A DNA stretch of 42,118 bases from the NCBI GenBank assembly GCA_902571335.1, contig CACGBT010000013.1:1-42118 (forward strand). Reading direction: 5' to 3'. The DNA is from an uncultured Prochlorococcus sp. Its GTDB lineage: Bacteria > Cyanobacteriota > Cyanobacteriia > PCC-6307 > Cyanobiaceae. Each line of letters starts with the position of its first letter. Positions within the stretch are counted from its first letter, which is position 1. The translations under genes were made by a program, and so were the position numbers. The notes below the pieces were generated by a model, which was not told the origin of the DNA, searched no databases, and was given only the letters and a program-made list of their open reading frames with translations. Positions 36,859 through 42,118 of this stretch are shown piece after piece.

Positions 36859-38028
36859 TTAAATATTTTTAACTCTTTTAACTTTTAGAAGTGCATTATT
36901 TACTGCCTGTTGTTGATCTCTTTTAGTAATCCAGTGGTGATAAGTTTGAGTGTGTAAACTAACCGAATGTCCCATCATTCTGGCAGCCACAGTATCAGGT
37001 AAATCATAAAAAATTGTTCTAACTGCCCAAGCGTGCCTTAGATCATAAGGTTTTATTTGTAAAGAGTAACGCTTAAACTGGTCTGTAATTTTTTTTCCAA
37101 TATTCTGCAAGGTTGTAATTTTAAGGTCTCTATTAATATTTGGTAGAAGTTCTGGATTCTCACCAAGTTTTGATAATTCGAACTTTTCCACCCATTCAGG
37201 ATGGAATGGCCAAACTTGATGTTCCCCAGTTTTAGTAGTAGGTAAAACTCTAATGATTTTGTCCCCAAAATTAGTAAGAGAACTTAAATCACAAAAAAAT
37301 ACTTCATGATTCCTTAATCCATATGTAGCCATAAGACCAAAAACAAATTTCCAAGACTTGTTTGGTATCGTCTCCCACAGTTTCTCAATTAATTCGTCTT
37401 TGGGTAGATCCCTAAATCCTGCTTTGTTCAGACCATATCCTCTTGAATTTAATTTCCAATCTTCTGGTAATTTAACGTCCAAAAACTTAGCCAAAACACT
37501 TAAAGAAGTAGCGCATTGTTTCCTACTTCTGGTCCCTTCCTTATAACTTTCAAGTGTTTTTTGAAATATTTTTTCTAAAGCTAAATTCTCATAATCATTA
37601 TACATATTTAGGATTCTTTTCATATATGGTTTGTAAGAACTTCTCCAGGTAGTTTTTCTAGTGCTGGTTAGAAAATCACTTTTGTTTTCTTTAAAAAAAA
37701 ATTCTTCAAATTGAATTAATTTTTTTGGTAATTCAAAACCATTTTTAATTTCCTTTTGATAAGGTTTGCTTATCCAATTAATCCAATCAAATTGATTCAA
37801 CTCCAATTGCAAATTTATTAATTGTAATTTTTTTTTGGCCTCCTCTAATCCAGAAATATCAGCTTTTAAACCAAGAGATATTCTTTGAATTTTAAAGTTA
37901 TTGTTATCTTCTTTGGAGGGCAGTGAACCACGAATATTTAATTTCTCTCCTCTTTTCTCAATTTTAAGCTTGCTGCCTTGAGTAGCAAATTTATCATTGA
38001 CATTATTAATTTCCTGAATTACGTTCAT
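36859..38028 (-). CDS. Lone tyrosine-family site-specific integrase
   Basis: 389 residues. The N-terminus (about 20-70) resembles an Arm-type DNA-binding region of phage integrases, a core-binding helical domain follows (about 100-185), then the catalytic domain with Arg239 (ATYGLRNHEVFF), Lys266 (TTKTGEH), Arg331 in KPYDLRHAWAVR, His354 (MMGHSVSLHT) and the nucleophile Tyr363 (TYHHW). The usual histidine of the HxxR box is Tyr328, a position known to vary. No excisionase, att duplication, tRNA or phage gene lies nearby. It precedes cobO, divergent from hemH. ATG at 38028. Confidence 0.88.
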   Translation of the reverse strand: MNVIQEINNVNDKFATQGSKLKIEKRGEKLNIRGSLPSKEDNNNFKIQRISLGLKADISGLEEAKKKLQLINLQLELNQFDWINWISKPYQKEIKNGFELPKKLIQFEEFFFKENKSDFLTSTRKTTWRSSYKPYMKRILNMYNDYENLALEKIFQKTLESYKEGTRSRKQCATSLSVLAKFLDVKLPEDWKLNSRGYGLNKAGFRDLPKDELIEKLWETIPNKSWKFVFGLMATYGLRNHEVFFCDLSSLTNFGDKIIRVLPTTKTGEHQVWPFHPEWVEKFELSKLGENPELLPNINRDLKITTLQNIGKKITDQFKRYSLQIKPYDLRHAWAVRTIFYDLPDTVAARMMGHSVSLHTQTYHHWITKRDQQQAVNNALLKVKRVKNI

Positions 38029-38047
38029 TTACTTATATAATTGTCCA

Positions 38048-38053
38048 TATAAT
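38048..38053 (+). promoter_or_regulatory. Consensus -10 box before hemH
   Basis: A perfect TATAAT lies 41 bases before the hemH ATG; transcription would start near 38060. No convincing -35 is found, the best being TTCATT at 18 bases spacing, inside the first codons of the divergent integrase gene. Position supports a hemH promoter. Confidence 0.45.
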
Positions 38054-38093
38054 GACGTTTTTAATGTTGATTTTCAATCTCCATAAATTTTAA

Positions 38094-39269
38094 ATGGATA
38101 AAATAGGCGTCTTACTAATGAATTTAGGAGGGCCTGAACGCATTAATGATGTAGGCCCATTCTTATACAATCTTTTTTCTGATCCAGAAATTATCAGGAC
38201 CCCTTTCCCTGTTTTTCAAAAACCCCTAGCTTGGCTAATTAGCACCCTTAGGAGTACTACTTCACAACAGGCCTACCTTTCTATAGGTGGAGGTTCACCT
38301 ATCAGAAGAATAACTGAACAACAAGCAAGAGAATTACAATCTAAATTAAGGAACAAGGGATTTAACGCTACTACCTACATTGCTATGAGGTATTGGCATC
38401 CTTTTACCGAATCAGCTATTGCTGATATGAAAGCAGATGGCATAGATCAAGTTGTTGTAATACCCTTGTATCCACATTTTTCGATAAGTACTAGTGGTTC
38501 GAGCTTTAGGGAATTAAAAAAATTGAGAGATTCTGATGATGAATTTAAGAAGGTTCCAATGAGATGTGTAAGGAGTTGGTTCAGTCAATCAGGTTATTTA
38601 AAGTCAATGGTCGAATTAATTTCTGAACAAATTTCACTTTGTGAATCACCTTCAAAAGCCCATATATTTTTCACTGCTCACGGAGTTCCTAAGAGTTATG
38701 TGGAGGAAGCTGGAGATCCTTACAAACAACAAATTGAAGATTGTTCTTTATTAATTATAAACGAGCTGGAAAAATGTTTAGGGTATAGCAATCCTCATAC
38801 ACTCTCTTATCAAAGCAGAGTTGGTCCTGTTGAATGGTTGAAGCCTTATACAGAAGAAGTATTAGCTGATCTTGGAAGGTCAAATGTTAATGATCTGATT
38901 GTGGTCCCTATAAGTTTCGTTGGGGAGCATATCGAAACATTGCAAGAAATTGATATTGAATATAAAGAAATTGCTGAAAAGGCTGGTATTAAAAACTTTC
39001 GGAGAGTTAAGGCTTTAAATACTCATCCTACTTTTATTGAAGGCCTTAGTGATCTAGTGATTTCCTGCTTGGAAGGACCTCTAGTTAATATAGAGGAGGC
39101 TTCTCAGTTGCCTGAAAAAGTTAAACTTTATCCCCAAGAGAAGTGGCAATGGGGTTGGAATAATAGTTCAGAAGTTTGGAACGGAAGGGTTGCAATGATT
39201 ATTTTTCTTGTGCTTTTTATTGAACTTATTTCAGGCTCTGGACCTCTACATAAATTAGGAATTTTATAA
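38094..39269 (+). CDS. hemH: Ferrochelatase with C-terminal chlorophyll-binding-like helix
   Basis: Inserts ferrous iron into protoporphyrin IX to form heme. The 391 residues contain [10 protein letters not shown] (5-14), [10 protein letters not shown] (72-81), the catalytic histidine in [19 protein letters not shown], and [16 protein letters not shown]. The last 32 residues (360-391, [19 protein letters not shown]...) form a single helix with the ExxNGRxAM motif of chlorophyll a/b-binding proteins, a fusion typical of cyanobacterial and plastid ferrochelatases, thought to sense or bind chlorophyll. ATG at 38094 with an upstream TATAAT. Confidence 0.97.
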   Translation: MDKIGVLLMNLGGPERINDVGPFLYNLFSDPEIIRTPFPVFQKPLAWLISTLRSTTSQQAYLSIGGGSPIRRITEQQARELQSKLRNKGFNATTYIAMRYWHPFTESAIADMKADGIDQVVVIPLYPHFSISTSGSSFRELKKLRDSDDEFKKVPMRCVRSWFSQSGYLKSMVELISEQISLCESPSKAHIFFTAHGVPKSYVEEAGDPYKQQIEDCSLLIINELEKCLGYSNPHTLSYQSRVGPVEWLKPYTEEVLADLGRSNVNDLIVVPISFVGEHIETLQEIDIEYKEIAEKAGIKNFRRVKALNTHPTFIEGLSDLVISCLEGPLVNIEEASQLPEKVKLYPQEKWQWGWNNSSEVWNGRVAMIIFLVLFIELISGSGPLHKLGIL

Positions 39270-39381
39270 AGAATAATTGAAATTTATTTGATAATATTTA
39301 AATGATTGAAGGATTATTTTGAATACATTTCTGACATTACATTTCTAAATGAGGCAAAAGTATTTAATTAAGTTTAATATT

Positions 39382-39387
39382 TATAGT
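39382..39387 (+). promoter_or_regulatory. Putative -10 box of ilvB
   Basis: TATAGT lies 18 bases before the GTG start of ilvB, giving a leader of about 12 bases. No good -35 is seen at the usual distance, and no Shine-Dalgarno precedes the GTG. The remainder of the hemH-ilvB gap (39270-39405) shows nothing I can identify, including no T-box or leader peptide. Confidence 0.3.
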
Positions 39388-39405
39388 AAATATTGAATTT
39401 CTTTA

Positions 39406-41169
39406 GTGACTCTTACTTCGAGATCCTTTTCAAAGGGTAGTTCAAAACATGAAAATCCTGTTTGGATAACTGGTGCAGATGCACTAATGGATTCTTTAAA
39501 AATTCATGGAGTAAAAGTTATATTTGGATATCCTGGTGGAGCCATACTACCAATATATGACGCTGTTCATAAGGCAGAACAAGAAGGTTGGTTAAAACAT
39601 TATATGGTTAGGCATGAACAAGGGGGTTCACATGCGGCTGATGGATATGCAAGATCTACTGGTGAGGTAGGAGTATGTTTTGGGACCTCAGGCCCAGGCG
39701 CAACAAATTTGGTAACTGGAATTGCCACTGCGCAAATGGATTCAGTCCCCTTAGTTGTAGTTACAGGTCAAGTCCCAAGACCTGCTATAGGTACAGACGC
39801 TTTTCAAGAAACTGATATTTTTGGCATAACTCTTCCAATAGTGAAACATTCATGGGTAATAAGAGATCCTTCAGATATCGCGAAAGTAGTTTCTGAAGCT
39901 TTTTTTATAGCCTCATCTGGAAGGCCTGGCCCTGTTTTAATTGATATACCCAAAGATGTAGGTCAAGAGTTCTTTAATTACCAAAGAGTTTTGCCTGGTG
40001 AGATTATTCCTAAAGGATTTAAAAGGAATGGAGAAATTAATGATTGCGATATCAAGAAAGCAATTAAATTAATAGAAGATTCTGAAAGACCTCTTCTATA
40101 CGTAGGAGGTGGGGCAATATCTTCGGGGGCTCATGATGAAATAAAAACTTTGGCAAAGAATTATCAAATACCAGTAACCACAACCTTAATGGGGAAAGGC
40201 GCTTTTGATGAAAAAGACAATTTATCAGTAGGGATGTTAGGAATGCATGGAACTGCTTACGCAAATTTTGCTGTTACAGAATGCGATCTTTTAATTGCTA
40301 TTGGAGCTAGATTCGATGATAGGGTGACAGGAAAATTAGATACTTTTGCACCTAATGCAAAGGTAATACATATAGATATCGACCCAGCAGAAGTTAATAA
40401 AAATAGACGTGTAGATGTTGCAATTGTTTCTGATGTTTCAAAAGCTGTTCTCAAAATTAATGAACAATTTCTAAAAAATAAATTTACTTGTCAGACGAAA
40501 AACTGGTTAGAAAAAATTGATTTTTGGAAAAATAAACATCCTTTATATGACCCGCCTAAAGAAGGAGAAATTTATCCTCAAGAGGTTCTTTTAAAAGTTA
40601 GGGAACTTTCACCAGAAGCTTATGTAACTACAGATGTAGGACAACATCAGATGTGGGCTGCTCAATATCTTAGGAATTCTCCAAGAAAATGGATTAGTAG
40701 TGCAGGCTTAGGCACTATGGGTTTTGGATTGCCAGCCGCAATTGGAGTAAAAGCAGCCTTACCTAATTCAGATGTAATTTGTATTGCTGGAGATGCAAGT
40801 GTTTTAATGAATATTCAAGAATTAGGAACCTTATCTCAATATGGTCTAAAGGTGAAATTGATTATTATCAATAACCGCTGGCAAGGGATGGTAAGACAAT
40901 GGCAGGAAAGTTTCTATGATGAAAGATATTCCTCATCTGATATGAGTTGTGGTGAGCCTGACTTTGTAAAACTTGCTGAGTCTTTTGGAGTTAAAGGATA
41001 CTTAATTTCTGATAGAAAACAATTACAGAATGAATTAAAAAATGCGCTTGATCATGTCGGCCCTGCCTTGATTAATATCCTTGTCAGAAGAGGTGAAAAT
41101 TGTTATCCAATGGTTCCTCCTGGTAAAAGTAATGCTCAAATGGTTGGATATGTTAATTGTGAAGACTAA
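39406..41169 (+). CDS. ilvB: Acetolactate synthase large (catalytic) subunit
   Basis: ThDP-dependent enzyme making acetolactate or acetohydroxybutyrate in branched-chain amino-acid synthesis. 587 residues. Seen: [15 protein letters not shown] (39-53), the ThDP-activating glutamate in [17 protein letters not shown] (Glu71), [13 protein letters not shown], the FAD-domain block [13 protein letters not shown], and the ThDP/Mg motif [15 protein letters not shown] to NNRWQGM. The start is GTG at 39406. The small regulatory subunit (ilvN) is not adjacent and must lie elsewhere, as is common in cyanobacteria. An AT hairpin follows the stop. Confidence 0.96.
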   Translation: MTLTSRSFSKGSSKHENPVWITGADALMDSLKIHGVKVIFGYPGGAILPIYDAVHKAEQEGWLKHYMVRHEQGGSHAADGYARSTGEVGVCFGTSGPGATNLVTGIATAQMDSVPLVVVTGQVPRPAIGTDAFQETDIFGITLPIVKHSWVIRDPSDIAKVVSEAFFIASSGRPGPVLIDIPKDVGQEFFNYQRVLPGEIIPKGFKRNGEINDCDIKKAIKLIEDSERPLLYVGGGAISSGAHDEIKTLAKNYQIPVTTTLMGKGAFDEKDNLSVGMLGMHGTAYANFAVTECDLLIAIGARFDDRVTGKLDTFAPNAKVIHIDIDPAEVNKNRRVDVAIVSDVSKAVLKINEQFLKNKFTCQTKNWLEKIDFWKNKHPLYDPPKEGEIYPQEVLLKVRELSPEAYVTTDVGQHQMWAAQYLRNSPRKWISSAGLGTMGFGLPAAIGVKAALPNSDVICIAGDASVLMNIQELGTLSQYGLKVKLIIINNRWQGMVRQWQESFYDERYSSSDMSCGEPDFVKLAESFGVKGYLISDRKQLQNELKNALDHVGPALINILVRRGENCYPMVPPGKSNAQMVGYVNCED

Positions 41170-41170
41170 T

Positions 41171-41197
41171 TTTTTTAAAATTAGTTATTTTAAAAAA
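41171..41197 (+). terminator. Possible terminator hairpin after ilvB
   Basis: Two bases after the ilvB stop, TTTTTTAAAAT (41171-41181) and ATTTTAAAAAA (41187-41197) form an 11-bp perfect stem around a 5-base loop. It is entirely A/T and no uridine tract follows, so as a terminator it would be weak; it may instead limit 3' decay. Confidence 0.35.
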
Positions 41198-41236
41198 TTA
41201 ACTTTAAGATAATTTAAAAACTTAGATATTTCTGAA

Positions 41237-41587
41237 TTGAAAAAATTATCAAAAATTTTAATTATAATCTGCTTGATTGTTCTTAATCCTGTAATAGTAA
41301 ACTCTGCCGAAATCCTTCAAATTAAAAGTTCAAATACTATTTTGGTGGGGGATCAAAATAGAAATTTAAATATTGAATTATTTTGTGTAGATGTAAATGA
41401 AAATGATGAGATTGAAGCAACTAATCTACTTAAGAGTGAATTCCCAAGGGGTAGCAAAGTGAAAATAAAGCCTTTTGGTTTCAAAGAGAATGTTTTGTTA
41501 GCCAAAGTTTTTAATATTAAAGGTACTAAGGAGATGACGGAATTATTGGTCGCTAAAAACTTAAGTAGTGAAATTTGTCCAAGTTAA
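41237..41587 (+). CDS. Small secreted protein, possibly staphylococcal-nuclease-like
   Basis: 116 residues with a clear signal peptide (about 1-24, core IIICLIVLNPVIVNS). The mature part is a small beta-rich domain whose order resembles the OB-fold of staphylococcal nucleases: a strand with SSNTILVGD, LNIELFCVDVNE in the place of the usual I/L-x-G-I-D-A-P strand, EATNLLKSEFPRGSKVKIK and a closing MTELLVAKNLS. The catalytic arginines and the DAPE acid are not evident, so nuclease activity is doubtful. TTG start at 41237, as no in-frame ATG gives the signal peptide. It converges with the YfiH-type gene with a 6-base gap. Confidence 0.6.
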   Translation: MKKLSKILIIICLIVLNPVIVNSAEILQIKSSNTILVGDQNRNLNIELFCVDVNENDEIEATNLLKSEFPRGSKVKIKPFGFKENVLLAKVFNIKGTKEMTELLVAKNLSSEICPS

Positions 41588-41593
41588 TTATCT

Positions 41594-42118
41594 TTATGAG
41601 CAAATAAGATTCCATTGTCTCGAGATTGTTTGGCTCCTTCTCCAGGAATAAAATTCATTATGGAATTTGTATGTGCATAAATTTGAGATGTCTATATTTG
41701 TATGAGGGATGTTCTCATTTAAAAGTTGTCTATAGGCAGATCTTTTTAGGTCAAGTTGATTTAAGTTTTGCTCTCTGAAGTGATTTGAATCACTAAAACA
41801 AAGATCTTTTTTAGTTTTAGTCAATTTGACAGTTATGTTTTTGTTTTCGGCCTTTCTATAAAATTCTTTGAGTGTCATTTTATCAACTAGATAATGTTCT
41901 TTAGAAATCGCTGGTCCTATTGCAACAAGTAAGTCATCTCTAATTGTCCCAAAAGTATCGAAAATTTTTACCAGATTTTTTATTATTTTTTTTTCTAAAC
42001 CTTTTCTTCCACAATGCAAGGTTGCTACAATTCTTGTCCTTTTATCTGCAAAAAATATTGGCATACAATCAGCTGTGTAAACCCATAAGTTTTGACTGCA
42101 TTTATTGCCAACAAGACC
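41594..42118 (-). CDS. YfiH/PgeF-type laccase-domain protein, 5' end outside window
   Basis: The last 175 residues are visible; the start lies beyond base 42118, and an internal ATG at 42064 is not the true start. Seen: VYTADCMPIFFAD with the metal-ligand cysteine, LHCGRKGLEKKI (the ligand histidine kept, but the usual HAGWRG is HCGRKG), VAIGPAISKEHY and a C-terminal SWRRSQTISRQWNLI equivalent to the family's SYRRD-type end. Members act on purine nucleosides and possibly in peptidoglycan editing, binding zinc or copper. The family is clear, but the exact activity of this variant is uncertain. It converges on the secreted small protein gene. Confidence 0.85.
   Translation of the reverse strand, partial: GLVGNKCSQNLWVYTADCMPIFFADKRTRIVATLHCGRKGLEKKIIKNLVKIFDTFGTIRDDLLVAIGPAISKEHYLVDKMTLKEFYRKAENKNITVKLTKTKKDLCFSDSNHFREQNLNQLDLKRSAYRQLLNENIPHTNIDISNLCTYKFHNEFYSWRRSQTISRQWNLICS

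Noticed and set aside
37358..37546. 62-codon plus-strand frame inside the integrase gene
   Set aside because: Antisense shadow of conserved integrase codons without its own ribosome-binding site.
36859..38028. A prophage or genomic island around the integrase
   Set aside because: Flanking genes are housekeeping, composition does not change, and no tRNA or direct repeats were found next to it.

Overview
The window is a compact, AT-rich, gene-dense chromosomal segment that looks like a high-light-adapted Prochlorococcus. This identification is inferred from gene content and style, not from a database match. The supporting signs are psb27, a ferrochelatase fused to a chlorophyll-binding-like helix, a cyanobacterial principal sigma factor, several cyanobacterial families of unknown function (DUF2854, DUF3153), very short intergenic gaps and many TTG starts. 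About 45 protein genes cover nearly all of the sequence. I found no tRNA, rRNA, CRISPR array or insertion sequence.

Layout. Positions 1-2032 (minus strand): the 5' part of hemL behind a clear promoter, then exonuclease III. 2089-5266 (plus): two proteins of unknown function, larC and a lipid-flippase-like membrane protein. 5263-8770 (minus): a tight four-gene cluster (yjbQ-like gene, pterin carbinolamine dehydratase, a His-rich G3E GTPase and a ferric-iron permease). 8879-11035 (plus): M32 carboxypeptidase and an intact pyrophosphatase. 11042-13267 (minus): hemC and rpoD. 13449-15868 (plus): a possible small protein, then priA. 15869-18428 (minus): DUF3153, argB and DUF2854 genes. 18471-20225: a small protein, ssb (minus), cobK and cutA. 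20231-24908 (minus): PfkB kinase, purA, psb27 and proS. 25083-27371 (plus): an HTH-like protein, a small membrane protein, a second pyrophosphatase-like gene, an ArsC/Spx-like gene and lepB. 27426-28754 (minus): a two-domain histidine phosphatase. 28833-33586 (plus): a 13-codon leader, a CPBP membrane protease, an FtsL-like bitopic protein, ftsI and talB. 33611-38028 (minus): a geranylgeranyl-reductase-like gene, frr, pyrH, cobO and a lone tyrosine integrase. 38094-41587 (plus): hemH, ilvB and a small secreted protein. 41594-42118 (minus): a partial YfiH/PgeF-type gene.

How it works together. Most genes are housekeeping. Tetrapyrrole and cobamide biosynthesis recurs (hemL, hemC, hemH, cobK, cobO), alongside photosystem II assembly, metal handling (iron permease, G3E GTPase, LarC, CutA), division and wall synthesis (ftsI and neighbour), replication and repair (priA, ssb, exonuclease III) and amino-acid and nucleotide synthesis (ilvB, argB, purA, pyrH).

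Most interesting points. Two family I pyrophosphatases lie 15 kb apart; the one resembling the usual cyanobacterial enzyme has lost a catalytic aspartate and a tyrosine, while the divergent copy is intact. Short reading frames sit immediately upstream of priA and the CPBP protease with stop/start overlaps. Six convergent gene pairs leave 0-6 bases or overlap, so there is no room for terminators between them. A lone integrase carries an Arm-type DNA-binding region but has no surrounding element. I did not find an obvious new defence or mobile system.
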